NCBI GenBank assembly: GCA_033002965.1 | Contig: JAURVB010014595.1 | Location: 124,001-188,000, forward strand | Length of the DNA stretch: 64,000 nucleotides | Direction: 5' to 3' | Source of the DNA: Piper betle | Taxonomy: Eukaryota > Streptophyta > Magnoliopsida > Piperales > Piperaceae | In this document: piece by piece, positions 24,901 through 37,453 of the stretch | Layout of the letters: each line of letters opens with the position of its first letter | Position numbering within the stretch: position 1 is the stretch's first letter | Position numbers and translations under genes: made by a program | The notes under the pieces: model-generated | Told to the model about the DNA's origin: nothing | The model's database searches: none | The model's input: the letters and a program-made list of their open reading frames with translations, nothing else

Positions 24901-27900
24901 TTGCAAAAGAGCAACACGAATTGCTCTGTCATTTAAGCCAAAGAGTTTGACAATAGTTGGCAGAACCTATATCCAAGGAACAATCAATATCAATGGCAGC
25001 CATTGGTAATTTTCTCTACTGGCCATGCAGAGCAGCTTTTAGCAATTTCAAAAATAATTAATGACGTAAAAGGATAACCTTAACATTAAATTCTTCTGCT
25101 GATAGCCAAGAACTCATTTTTAAGAAAGCAGTCAAGGCAGGAGCTGCAGCTGAACCAAATTCCAAGGCAGAAGCCAGAAGGGGAAGTAACTATGATGGAA
25201 GAAGAGCTTGTAAGCATTCAGAACACAGAAAAGCACTAGCAAAATATGATATGTTTCTGCATTTTAAGACATACCTTCTTTATAACAATTTGCCGAGGAA
25301 GCTGTTCAGCTAAGTTGGGCAGTTTACGAAAAAGAATCCTTCTCAACACTGTCTTTCAAGTTTAATACTTCCATAAATTGTATGGTATCAACAAGTTTGT
25401 TGTGAAAATATTCTGCATAAAAATATCCCATTTATTCTCTTCACATTCGCAGGCCCATAAGTAAATTATGTTATGAAAGGTTGATCAGTGTCTTCTAATA
25501 GATGGAGTTAGAATACCTCCACAAACAACACCAACTTTCAACAATAGTCATCCAATGACCAATGCCAATTACGAAAAAGAAGCACGTGAAACCTTTCAAA
25601 CAGTACAAAAAGTGCCTTTCCAATCTCTGTCCCAAATAGTATTTCGTTCCAGTATGGTTAATTAAATCTTTAGGATATCCTTATATAACTGAAAATGCTT
25701 AAACTAGCCAAAGACTTCAGAAGCTTGGCATCCATGACATATAACGAAAAATTTTGAATTCTCCCCTTCATCCCTGAATAAGTGCACCAACTTTACATGG
25801 AGAGGAAGAGAAAAAATGACGGATAAATAGCCACACAAAGAATATTGCAGCAAGATAGAAGACGGAAGAAAATCTCTTCGCAAGTATGTTGTAACACTAA
25901 CCAAAAATTGAAAAACTCACCACTGTTATCTATAAGCTTTGAGGCATTTAATCTTCTGTTGGGCATTGAACTAAGGAGCCTTTGATAATCTGGAAGTAGA
26001 GACTGTGAGACAAAAATGGATGCACAAAAATTACAAAAAAGCTATATTTATTACCGAGATAAATATATAGAAGGCATCAAATGACCTATAATCCCAACAA
26101 CCAATTACGTTGCTCATAAAGGTATCTGCTATGATCTAAAAGTATAAACAAGGAAGGTATCGAAAAAGGAAGCCCGAGAAACACATAAGAAACTATCAAG
26201 TAATCAACATCGCAGTTATATGTGCATCTAATCTTAGCTTAACTATGGTTGGCGAGCACCAATTGAATAGACTTCACACTACATCTGATTTACCAAACTC
26301 ATTATTAGAACTCAGAGATGTCAAAAACTTTGCCATTAATTTTGACGATATTGAAAATTCTTGGCTTCAAAATATCATTGTAAAATAGAAAGAAGACATC
26401 CATCACTGACCTTCGGAATGGAACCAGTGTTCCGCAGTTCTTCAGTTTTAGATAACCTCGTACCAGAAAAAAGCTCATAAATTAAGCAACCTAAGCAGAA
26501 AACAGAAACAACTTTAGAGATTTTCAAATGACTGAAAAACAAAAAAACAAGGTATAATTCTCAAGATAAAACATTTTTTAGCATAAAGTACAGAAATAAC
26601 ACAACAAATAGGAACCAGAGTCAAATTTCAATTAATAATTTCTCCAAATAAGGAATCCCTCGGGCCACTCTCATTTCAATCATTATTTTATTTTCATAAG
26701 GAAGATTTCACAACAGAGTAGCACCATGTTAATTAAGGAATCAAAACAATCATTAGATGTTATCAAACAAATAAAAGCTTAAACTTTCACACTCACCCAA
26801 ACCCCATGAATCAATTGCCCAAGGTGGAGACCTTCTAACTGTGACCCAATCAGATTTGAGTAGTTCTTGAGGCTTGTACTGGGCACCAACAAGCCAGTCA
26901 AATTGCTGAAAAATGCATAATCAGTCAGATAAATTGGACTTTTAAAAAAACATATAAAAGATAAAATGTACACGAATTTTGAAAAATATTATCGAATATA
27001 CCAGCAGCACATATTCTATAACAATGATCTCTGCTACAATACTTGAAGCACTACAGACATTTAATTTCAACTTGAATTTCAAAGCCATCGCTAGTTAAAA
27101 ATTTTAGCTACTATAATTAACAACCATAAATAATTCTTAACGCATACCTATGTTTTCAAAATTTTTTTAAAAAAAATTCAGAAATTAATTCCAAAATCAT
27201 CAGTCAATCACGTAATGCCAAATCATAAAAATGATTTTCTATGCAATGTAAGACATTTTATTTTCCTCTTCTTGAGCAGGTCACAAAATTTATGCCACAA
27301 TTTGACATCTCTAACCAAAATTAATTTTATCTATGCAACACCAATTTAAACAAAGATGTCCAATATTAAATATCCTATTACCAGATTTTTAAAAAATGCA
27401 TTGTTTGCTCAATGAGTTACTACAGCCTCCAAATACGATCAAATAAACATCTCACTTTCCTCAATCATCCAGATAAAGAATCTGTTGTATGTTTATTCTG
27501 CACACTGATTCAAGGATACATATAGTGAAGGCTTACCAGCATGGGGCCCGTGGAAGAATCATTATGCCCATCGAACTCTGATAATACATCAAATGCATGC
27601 AGCTTCCAGTCCAAAGTTTGTGTAACAACAACACTTGCCAGGCAAACATTTCCATGAACCTGATACCAATAGACAAGCATAATCAGATGACTTCTGCCCA
27701 AGCTTATTTAAGGAACGAGAGTAATAAGGTAACTGAATAGGCCATAATAAAATATAAAAGGTGAAGAATGAAATTGATAAAAGGCAATTAAGATAACAAT
27801 ATTGATGACCGGGAAATGTTTGAATTCAATGCATGTTTGTTCTTTTACTGTTATAACATCAATAGTTCATAATTATAGTTAAAACAAAATTCTATAAGAT

Positions 27901-30843
27901 AAATGGAAGAATATAATATCAGGAAGTTTTATGTAGTTGAAGCATTTTTAATTTTTTTGTAATTTTATGTAGGTAAATTTAATTCTGGAGAGCTCATTAG
28001 AAGTAAGAGTAGGGTTTAGTATAAAAGAGGTCCCGTCCATCATTAGGTATTGAGTTGGTAAATGACATGAAATGTAAGAGACTACACCCGAGTGCAAGCT
28101 AATAGGCCGACGTAATCCCTATACTACTCGGGGTGTCCACAGATGCGAACACTCCTTTGTTCATGTCCGTCCACATTGTCCGTGTCCGTCTGCACCGTGT
28201 CTGTCTGCAAAATTTTTTAGGGACATGGACCGACACGGACATCTCATAAACTAATATGAACTACAAAATTAACATAAATTAAAAAATTCAAGCTCAAAAA
28301 TAAATAAAAGGGGTGTATTTTACATGAATATAAATTTACTAATTTGGTTAAAATAGATATAATTTATATATTTTCAAATTTGCATAGGCCAACCCCAAAA
28401 CACACCCTTCTCTTCCACTACACACCTAGAATTTCTAACACAATTGGTAAATCAACAAAATATTATTAATTATATAAAAAATTCATATTTGAAAATATAA
28501 CATTAATCTTGGGTCAAAAATAACTTCTATTTCTTACTACCCACCTATGATTTATAACAAAAGTTGTACATATTTATAATTTAGTCAATCACATTACTCT
28601 TAGAAAATAGTATTAGACAAGAAGAAACCATTTAAATTTTGACTTTGATAAGCTGCGGGCGTCCACGGACATGTCCGAAAGTGTCCATAAAAAATATGGA
28701 CACTATTTTAGAGTCCTCAAAAGTGTTTGCGGTCCTTATGGATGGTCTGTAATTTATATATATATATATATATACAGACACAGACACAGACATGACACAG
28801 ATGTCCGTGGTTTTTGGGCACCCTATATACTACTATGGGGGAGGGTATTAGATGCGGTTCCAACCTCACATCACTTCGGGGGTTACAAATTACGATCAAA
28901 ATAAAAAAAGGGATGACTATTCTTGCACCAATTCCTCCCAAATAACCAAATATTATAGTCCGACCTAGCAAGATCCATATGAATACGCTAAAGCGAACAT
29001 TTTACAAGTCACACCATATTCTAGCAAAAAACTTATACCCTTAATTGATTATTTGTTGGAAAAATCCCTGGACGGAATTACACTTTGTTGCACTTAGCCC
29101 ATCATATTACAAAACACACACTTCTCGAGCAGCCCGAGTATGCATAAAAATTTTGGTTGGAGTGGGTTGATTGACCAGAAAGTTTTCTAAATCCTAACTT
29201 TGTTGCTCTATGAGAGTTGTCTAATCTATTGGCCAGGAACAGCTCCAGTCTGTCAGCTTGCTTCACTGAAATTCCTCGAACAGATCATAAAAGACGATGT
29301 GTCAGGCACATCATCACTCCTTGGAACCCCTCAACACCAGATCTTGGAAAGATCTTGCCAAGACTTCTAAGACTGTCAATTTTGCATACACAAAAATGGG
29401 GGGAGGGGTGTTGAACCAAGGAAGAATATACTTAAAGTGAATTATGGAATATTAACAACCAAAAGCAGATTAAAATGGTGTTGTTGCAGACATAAACTTG
29501 TCAAGGCAGATTTCATAATAAGTTAACTAAAAGGGAAGTTATGTCACCCATGCTACATAAAATTTGCACGCACACACTCTAATTATAAAGCAATAAAACT
29601 TACAAGCTTGCAATCATTATTCAAAAAACTAACTGCTTTAGCAATCTGGTGCAATCCCCAGGCAAAGTATTCATCTCTGTCAAGTATAGACAATAGATTA
29701 TTAAAATTGTAACCAGTCAGCAGAATCTTCCAAAAGAATACAATCCTTCATGCATATTGCAAGTCCAAATCATACATAAAAATTCAAAACACATATTTTG
29801 AATTGATTGACTAGCCAGGTTGATAAAAGGTGATCAGATTACGGTAAACGAAGGAAATTTGTCCTCTAAAATATCATAAGCCCAAGAACCCTGTGCCCGA
29901 ATACAGTCTATCTTTATATAAGAGAAAAAGTAAGAATCACCCAAACCCAAGGTTGGGCTACTTGTGCTTCAACCTTCCATCAATAACTAACATGGTGCCA
30001 ACTTTCTTTCATTAGCAATTTGTTGAGCGAACCGTCAACCATAAACCTCAATATTTTCTCCAGCATAATATGAACCTAATTTTTCTAGTTTGATCATATA
30101 ATTAAATAACGGACATACCTTTGAGTACCTTCAAGCCCCAACTCCTTTATCTTTTCAGACAAGGGTATGACAGGCTCCGTAACAATGTAAATAGTAACTT
30201 TATTATTAGACCCTTCCAATGTCTCAACTTCGGCACTGTGAAGAAAAGACAAAATATTTGGGTGTCTAACCTGCAAAGTTTTTACAAATATTAATCAATG
30301 GTCAACATCTAGAACCTTCAAAATTCAATATATTGAGAATACTAAAAGTCTAAACACACAGATTAAGAACATTGCAAACCATTTATCATCTGCCAGCTTA
30401 GCAATTAGCATATCACATCTGAAAGAACCGTAACATATAGTTTGCAAGACTCAAACTACTTTAAATTCAATAGTTAATTTCCCAACAACAATCGAGATAA
30501 ATTGTTTAAAAAATAAAAAAAGGCTTACGGTTCGTAAACGCTTGACGCCGTTACGCCCAGCAGAAAGGTGTCCATCTTGCGCACTACTTCCCGTAAGAGA
30601 AAAAATGGACACGGGGGATCCGTCTTCCTGGCAAAAACAAATCATTGATCCACATAAGAAACCAAAGCCAGATCTTACTATGAAGAACAAAAAAAAAAAA
30701 AGAAGAAGAATCAGAAGACCTTGGAGGTGCCGCGGTGATGAGACCAAGAGCCCCAGGCGGAGGAGTAAGGGTCGGCGAGGTGTAGGGAGATCCGTGACGC
30801 CGGCGCCAGATCCGGCGACGACGCCCTTCAAGAACTTGAGCAT
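18945..30843 (-). CDS. SCY1-like pseudokinase (SCYL1/2-type, N-terminal kinase-like protein)
   Basis: SCY1-like proteins join an inactive kinase domain to HEAT repeats and act in Golgi and clathrin-linked vesicle traffic. Twenty-one exons are readable; 2-8 are 30529-30627, 30119-30271, 29604-29676, 27537-27659, 26797-26905, 26411-26490 and 25921-26002, and the last is 18945-19299. Landmarks: MLKFLKGVVAGSGAG, GRNGVKRLRT, VRHPNILSFLHSAEVETL, VHGNVCLASVVV (degenerate catalytic loop, HGN in place of HRD), KLHAFDVLSEFDG, WAIDSWGLGCLIYELFSG, HEAT repeats including KAFQAVEQFLQILKQ, and acidic Trp motifs GWGDIEN, DLWGSIAA and DPWAAIAAP. The C-terminus is LGAQRINRTSSTGS. Frame breaks: two in exon 1 (30773-30787), exon 9 (A-run 25329-25333), exon 12 (24732-24735) and the last exon (G-run 19057-19060). 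Intron 15 holds an 11-G run (23237-23247). Large introns and one MITE account for its 12 kb. Confidence 0.92.
23641..23774. repeat. Fragment related to the 4328-4895 MITE
   Basis: The GAACTCGACTCGAG-rich stretch ends in CTGGATTAGCAACCCTA, which is nearly the same as the right end of the hAT-type MITE at 4328-4895 (CAATTAGCAACCCTA). The left end is not clear, so this is a truncated or diverged copy. It lies in intron 14 of the SCY1-like gene. Confidence 0.6.
28129..28825. mobile_element. MITE-like element in intron 4 of the SCY1-like gene
   Basis: The element starts CGGGGTGTCC and ends GGGCACCCTA, imperfect inverted ends of TAGGGTGCCC type. It is flanked by the direct repeat TATACTACT on both sides (28120-28128 and 28826-28834). 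The 8-9 bp duplication fits the hAT superfamily. Subterminal sequence on both sides carries GTCCGTG/CACGGAC repeats, and the interior is AT-rich with no transposase. A TA microsatellite followed by ACAGACACAGACAC lies near the right end (28758-28795). Confidence 0.8.
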
Positions 30844-33252
30844 GCCTCCTCGGACCTCAAAAGGCAGGCGCCCTAACTCAAAGGGCAGCGTGGAGGAAGA
30901 AGGCGAGATGTCAACTTGGAAGAGAAAAATGGAATTTTTTGGCGAATGAATGAACAGCGGCTTCTCTCTTTTCATGAAAATGAAAATGGCTTCACTAAAT
31001 TCGGTATACTTTTTACTAGATACGAAATTATGATCTAAGCATGCTACTAATTAACCATCCATTTAAGTTAATTATTATTTACCCTCTCATAATTTTCTTT
31101 TTCTCTTTTTTAAAGCGCGACCCTGCCATGAAAGTTAACAGAAGGAACTTTGACTTACTAGCAATTTTTATATCACCGTGGTGTAAATCTAGTCATTTAT
31201 TTAAATTAGATTATCATAATTTTAAAAGTTTTAACAAAATTACTTTCGTTATTTTATAATCCAAGAGTTTATATTATTTGCGCAAGAGCTGATATTTATG
31301 TGCTAGTTATATTTAATGTGCCCTTAAATTGCAAAGGCGATTGACCACAGGGCAATTTTGTATAAGTGGTAAAAAAATATAATCACGTGATTTATATAGA
31401 CGATTAGATTTGCATGTTATTGATATTGTTATATCAGTTGTTATGGTTGATAGTAAGCAATCTTAGGTTAATTTTAGTTAGGGCTTATATTTATTTTAAC
31501 CTATGTAAACCAGCCTTCAGCTTAATAAAATCTAAAGCCCTTGAATATTAACAGTTAAAACACGCCTCGTAAGTAATACACGCATCTATACTCCATTCAA
31601 TTAGGTTTGAGAGGCACAAATGTAGTGTCAAATGTATGTATGATCCTGAATGGGGTGAAATTGCAACTAATTTATGTACTCCAAATTGTCAATAAAATTA
31701 TACCTAATGGAAAGGAACAATGGTGAAAGCCTGAAACCCGATATTTATCAAGTTAATTGAGTGGTTCAAGCATAAGAGACCCCGTCCTTTAGGCTATTAA
31801 TCTTTTATTTTTGAAATTTGAAACACAAAAATGATTAATTAAGCAGGATCTGGATTCTAATGGAGCATGTAATCAACTAACGACGAATCAAAAGCAATAG
31901 AGTATTGAACGATAAAATAAATGTAAGTCCAAAATGGACCTTAAGTCCAAACCGATTGCGTGCAAAATTTGGAAACCCGATTACAAGCCTCCTATTTGCT
32001 AAAAAAATAACAAAAAGGGCAGCAACTGAGCTGGCTCGGGAGTGACAAGAAGTCACAAAATCGTTGATTCTTGGTTCAAAGCTCAAAACTACGCAACCTT
32101 TTAATTCCATTCCATAAAATGAAATTACAAGACCCCTCCGATATTGCAAGTTCAACAATTATCATCCCTACCAGTGCTGATCTGTTATAACCATTAAAAA
32201 CGATTTAAAGATGTCCTAACAAAGGGCTAGCTAATTTCAACAGGGACTTAACAATTATCGTCAGGGACAAAGATCGTTTTTTCCTCTGAATGATTTATTG
32301 ATCTCTTATAAATCATTAGCCCATGCTTCAACTCCAATTTTCATCACTCAGTATCGGTTCCATCCGTTCCTTCTTGCCGTTCGTTTTTCATTTCAGGAGC
32401 ATCACATTGGAGTCTTCAACGAATAACATAAAATCCACAAGAGAGAGACACATAAAAGAGATGATGAACCTTAGAAGAAACATGATGTAACACGGTACAA
32501 TCAATTTATTAACTTTTTGCACGAGTTTATGGCAGTCTCGCTATATCAATAAGATAGATATTTTGGTATCAACGTACCACTGTAATAGAGGGGCTAATCA
32601 CCCATGAATATGTGGTAAATACCAAAATTTTACAAGAAATACAACAGAAATGAGTGGCATGGGTATGAAATTACCTTAAAGAAGAATGCACTTGCGCAAT
32701 TTATAGGATCATACATAGCTACTTCTGCATTTGCAGAATCACGGCTATGAGCATCGTGACCTTCTCTACTTTATGATGCACTAGAATTCTTTCCCGAAAA
32801 GACTGATCGAGGAAACGATAGATTCGCCCCAGCTCAAACTCCTCTGAATCAATTTACAGAAAACTGCATGACCCAACATTGATTAGTTTGATGATGAATG
32901 CCAGAGATCTGACTACAGACAGCAATGTCACAACTTCATCCTCGACGTTGTTCCTGCAGTGCCCTCAATGTCTCTAACAAAGTAAGGATATCAATGAGTG
33001 TTGAAAAGAATTCAAGACAACATGAACCAAAACACTTCAGTTTCAGTTTTGAAGCAGAAGTCAGTTAATCAAAGCACTACTGATAAGCTTATTTAGAATT
33101 GGAGATACACTCATATTATCCATTGCTTTCATGCTTCAACATACTCACGAGACAAGCAAATTGATAAAATCCCAAATGTCGTAGTTCGTAGTGGGTATCA
33201 GTAATCGTATCCATTAGTAAAAAAAGATAAACAGGTAGAGGTGCTTGACAAC
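30844..33252. other. Intergenic: SCYL 5' flank and F-box 3' flank
   Basis: The left part holds the 5'UTR and promoter of the minus-strand SCY1-like gene. 31000-32200 is AT-rich without a recognisable gene. The region from about 32650 to 33252 is probably the 3'UTR and terminator of the minus-strand F-box gene. Confidence 0.5.
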
Positions 33253-35171
33253 TCACCTTGGTGATGACAAAGGGTGTATGGCACTCGAGATGCTAGTAAA
33301 CACATTTGAGAATGACTTAGTGAGATATGCAAAATTGGCAATAGGAGGCAAGGGAGGTACTTTTCCCCTTTCCTCAACATCTCTTCCAAGTCCAATCTCT
33401 GCAAGGCCAAAACAGATCTCGACTCCCTCCACACGAAAACAAGGAGACCACACTCAGTGACAAACAATGATCCTGGTTTTGATCCCGGGTATCTGAAACC
33501 ATAACCATTGGCAATCCCATCCCCATTATAAGCACACTTGATTTCCACTGGTTGGCCAGCCTTACCACCTTCCGAGAGGAATGGGAAGGGATCCCAACAA
33601 GGCTCATCCAGCTTCACAATGAACATGGCCGACCCGTTGGGATGAAGAACATAATGCGTGCCTTCGAGAATCTTAGTGCCGATCAAATTCCTCTTCCCAT
33701 CACACTCTTCATAGGAAAGCAAGACGAAGAACAAGGCCTTGCCAGGCTTATCCTCGGAGGATGATCGGTCCGGAGGCCAGCCAAAGGCGCCGCCCCACAG
33801 CCCGGCATACTCCCGATCGGAGCTCACAGCTTGGAGTGGCAATTTGTAGAGAGCGAATTTGTTGTTGTGCATATTAGGCCATGCCCTGTACGTGCTAAGC
33901 TTCACCTTCGACGCCCTCAATCTCAATTCCACGGTGCTACTCACCTTCAGAAACTCGTGGAGCTGCGCATGCTTGCGCTCGCTAGTGGTCGAACATCCAT
34001 TCTTCAAAAACAACGCACCATCACCATCACCATTACTACTTCTCCCAGCACCACTACCCATCAACCCAGTTCTTTTGATAATCTGCATCAACCCGTTTCT
34101 CAAACGACTACCCATGCTTCGCCTTCTCCGAACCTGCTGCCGCGAGTCGACGCCCTCCGCCGCATCCTCCTCCACAGACGAAAGCACCTTCACGGGGGGC
34201 AAACGAACGTCAAGACGACCCGCGACGGCGTCAATTCGCACAGGCGAGTATTTGTCGAGCAGGCCCACGAGCGCCAACCTGCGATCAGACAGCAGCCGTC
34301 CCGCTGCCTCGTCGCCGTGCTTCTCACCAGGGAGAATCAAAGGCCCGGCGAGTCGACCGGACGCCTTCACCCGCGCCAGGTCGGCAACCAGCTCCAGCAG
34401 CCTCCGACGGTCACCAAAGGGCAGCCGGCCAAACGAGACTACGTCCTTGGTATCGGCCTCGGGGAGGGAGCGCGAGATGGTGCTGCCGGAGCGGCGGATG
34501 GCGCGGGCGGTCGACGGCACGGACACGAGCTGGCTTCTGCTGTGTAGGAGTCGGGGTCGGGGAGGTGGTGGCGGCGGCGGCGGGAGGGAGGCGGCGGCAG
34601 CCGTAGTACCGACCTCGAGGAGGAGGAGGTTGGGGTCGGGGTGGAAGGGGGCGAGGGTGCCAGGGTGGAGGTAGTCGGCGTCGGAGTGGCGGCCGTGGAG
34701 GAAGAAGAGAGGGGAGCCGTCGGGTCGGGCGACGATCTCGAAGACCGGCGCCCATAGCAATGGGCTGGCATCGCCGTGGGGCACCTCTTGGGGGATGACG
34801 CGGCAGGCGAGGAGGGATGCGAAGCCGAAGAAGGCGAAGACGACGTTGCCGAGCTCCGGGTTCTGGTGCACCCAGAGGCCGAGCAAGGGGCGGGTGAGGA
34901 AGAGGAAGCGGGCGAGGGATTTGTAGGAGGAGAAGGCGGGCCGCCAGGCGAGGATGCGGCGGGGCGGGGCGAGGAGGCGGAGACATTCGCACTGCGGCAG
35001 CCATAGCTTGTCGGAGGCTGCGAGGTGGCGAAGGGATCGGCAGGCGAGGCCCAGGTTGCAGAGGTCGGCGGGGGCGAGGCTGCGGGAGATGATGGCCAGC
35101 ACATCGTCCGGCAGACTGGCCAAGAACCCCGACTTCTCGTCTTCTTCTCCACTCTCAGACGACCCCGCCAT
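33253..35171 (-). CDS. F-box protein (At5g39450-like)
   Basis: F-box proteins serve as substrate adaptors of SCF ubiquitin ligases; the target of this clade is not known to me. A single long exon starts at 35171. The F-box is near residues 15-60 (LPDDVLAIISRSLAPADLCNLGLACRSLRHLAASDKLW in sequence, shown here only to locate it: LPDDVLAIISRSL then DLCNLGLACRSL). Conserved blocks of this plant family follow: KPLIGIW-type LLGLWVHQNPELGNVVF, PVFEI, LYAGLW-type YAGLWGGAFGWPPD, GTKILEGTHYVLHPNGSAMF, and GDGIANGYGFRYPGSKPGS. The frame from the ATG stays open to 33198, but the family's C-terminus (KVPPLPPIANFAYLTKSFSNVF, shortened here to PPLPPIANFAYLTKS) is in another frame from a GGGG run at 33365-33368, ending at the TGA at 33253. 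One extra G explains this. Confidence 0.9.
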
Positions 35172-36800
35172 CGTCGCCCAACTTCTTTTCTTTTTTCTTT
35201 ATTGGCGTTATTGGGAAGCCATCGAGGAATTCTATTCCTTATTATTATTATTATTATTATTTTATTTATTTATGATCCACATCTACATCTACTATGCAAA
35301 TATATATATATAATAAAATTAATTAATTGATTGAAGAGATGAATCGCGATGATTGGCTTGAATTGGATTGGAGAAGATGAGCAAATGGCTTGTTTAGATC
35401 GATCATCGATGGAAGGTCCGTAGCCGGCTTTGGATGTCAGCAATGATCCGCCTCTTTAGTCATTCGTCGTGGAATTTGGGTAAAAATAAAAAAATTAAAA
35501 GAATCGAAAAAAAGGGGAAATTATGATTAGTCATCGAAAAAGCGGTGGCGTGTGATGCCGCCTCGGTCAATGCTGACACCACCGATTGATTGCCTATGTC
35601 TCGCCATCATCCTATTTATTTATTTTGTTTTTGGATAGGATGTTCGTTGATGACACCGCAAGAATAATTAATTTATTTCAATAATTTTTGTAATTTTTAA
35701 CCTACATTTTTTTAAAAAATTACGATTTTTCAAAAAAAAAAACCCAAAATTCTACTTGTGGCTATAATGCCACAAAATCTCCACTATGTATCCGATTTTT
35801 TATATTTACGATAAAAATGATTCCATCACGCATGTTTCAAGACTTCAAGTTGCATCATTGCCCCTCGACGACTAATAAGCCAAAGTCGTTTGTTAACAAC
35901 ATGTTTAATAGTTTGTACCATTATTTGTATGTCATTTGCTATCACAAAAACACAGTCTCTTGTTCTCGTTTTTTAACCCTATAGAGGATGCAAATTTCAA
36001 CATGGTAATTATCTAAAATATGATGATTTATATAATATACCAAGCTATCAAGTTAGTCACGACTCTTCTTCTGCTCCCGAAAGAAGGCAAGTCATTTTTA
36101 GTTTCATATAATATACTTAATATAATATAGTAACCCTCAAAACCTCAACTGGGCATTTTCACAAATTTTTTTAGCTTAAATTCTAAAAATTTTCAATCAA
36201 AAAAAATATTTCAAATATTAAAATAAGTTGCCACTTCCATAGCCGGCACAGCACAGGCCAAGTTTCATGAGAAGGAACATATGATACCAAGGGCACACTC
36301 CATATTTTCTCAGGTCCTCCCTGCTAGCAATATAGAGCCTCCAACACCTAGTATTGACTCAATTCCACACCAACCACTCCACGCGCTACACTTTGAAAAG
36401 AACTAACAAGACAAAGCGTTTAGGTTTCCATGTCCGTCCACACATAAATCTCAATGTAATCACTCATATGTAGGCGAGTGACTAATTGTTTTGTTTCCAC
36501 TTATCCTTTTCAAAAGAAGGACCAGTACCAGACGTGTGCGGTGACATAGGACTTACACTACGCCAAAGAAAGTCCAGCAACGGCTTATCGAATAGATATG
36601 CAAACTTAGTGATGTCTTTGCCCTTTCGCAAGTGAAGGACTAAACTTTGAAGGCAGTTTTCTTATTTCCACGAAGTGAAATGCCAATGATTCACTCCTCC
36701 TAGCCAGCAAAATGTTTTCCCTAGTCCAAGCATTTCCAGATTGAAGATTCTACAATAACTCAATACACAAACCACAGCATTTAAGAGAAACTGATCCTTT
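35172..36800. other. Intergenic, F-box upstream region
   Basis: Upstream region of the minus-strand F-box gene, with an ATT repeat (about 35239-35262) and TATATATA near 35300. The rest (35400-36800) is unassigned AT-rich sequence with no gene recognised. Confidence 0.5.
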
Positions 36801-37453
36801 TTAGTACCTTCTGAACAGTGTACTCAGTCCACCAAGCAAAAAGTCCTCATCAGAGTCTTGTACTTTCTCAAGCCTGTGAAATGCTTTCCTATAACAGCTT
36901 TGTAACTGGGTCTCAGCTGGACGACGCTCCAGTAATGAGCTAAATTTGATCGACTGTCTATATAAACTTCCTCTAAATTCAGAAGCTTCATTCGAGCTAA
37001 AATTGGAACAAACACTTAATCCACTATACCAAACTCGTCTCCACTCAAATACCGAGACTGTTTCAATTTATCTTCAACACTGTCAAGGAGGCTAAGAAGT
37101 TGCTCTTCACTCATGGCTGCCTGTTTTGCGTCTTTGAACAAATCTTCGAATTGATAAGCTTCTCGAAGTTTGATGTGGTAAGAACTGGCCATGTCTGGAG
37201 CCTCAGCCATTCTCGAGTGGTGGAACAGTATCACCCCCACAGGCCCCCTGTAGTGGGCATCGATCACCCCCGCCCCCACATCGATCGAGTTTCTCCATGC
37301 CAGTCCAGATCTTGTAGCTGCAAAATGCCACAATTCCAATTGTCATGAATACATATGTAGAACAGGAATCAATATTGTCAGCAAATGCCCAAGTAAATGA
37401 TGATTCAGTAGTTACCAATGCGAGCATAAGTTGCATAAATGGGAACCGGCCTC
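36801..37453 (-). pseudogene. Chimera: dUTPase fragment joined in frame to TCHQD-type glutathione S-transferase 3' part
   Basis: Reading down from 37453, VPIYATYARI leads to a donor at 37415. A 98 bp intron follows (37318-37415, GTAAC..TTTTGCAG), then [20 protein letters not shown] and [13 protein letters not shown]: the centre of plant dUTPase with motif 2 (RSGLAW) and the catalytic VID Asp; the next Asp of the family's DADY is His. At 37213/37214 it switches without frame loss to [20 protein letters not shown], the C-terminal domain of the plant GST class TCHQD. The GST part breaks at an in-frame TAA (37016-37018), resumes as FVPILARMKLLNLEEVYID and RPSYKAVIGKHF, then needs a one-base shift near 36830 to reach the family's ending STLFRRY with TAA at 36801. 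The GST N-terminal (glutathione-binding) domain and the dUTPase ends are missing. The kept intron shows that the dUTPase piece came from genomic DNA rather than from processed mRNA. Confidence 0.82.

Noticed and set aside
33831..34674. Long plus-strand open frames opposite the F-box gene
   Set aside because: Antisense shadows of a conserved F-box coding exon, without recognisable domains.
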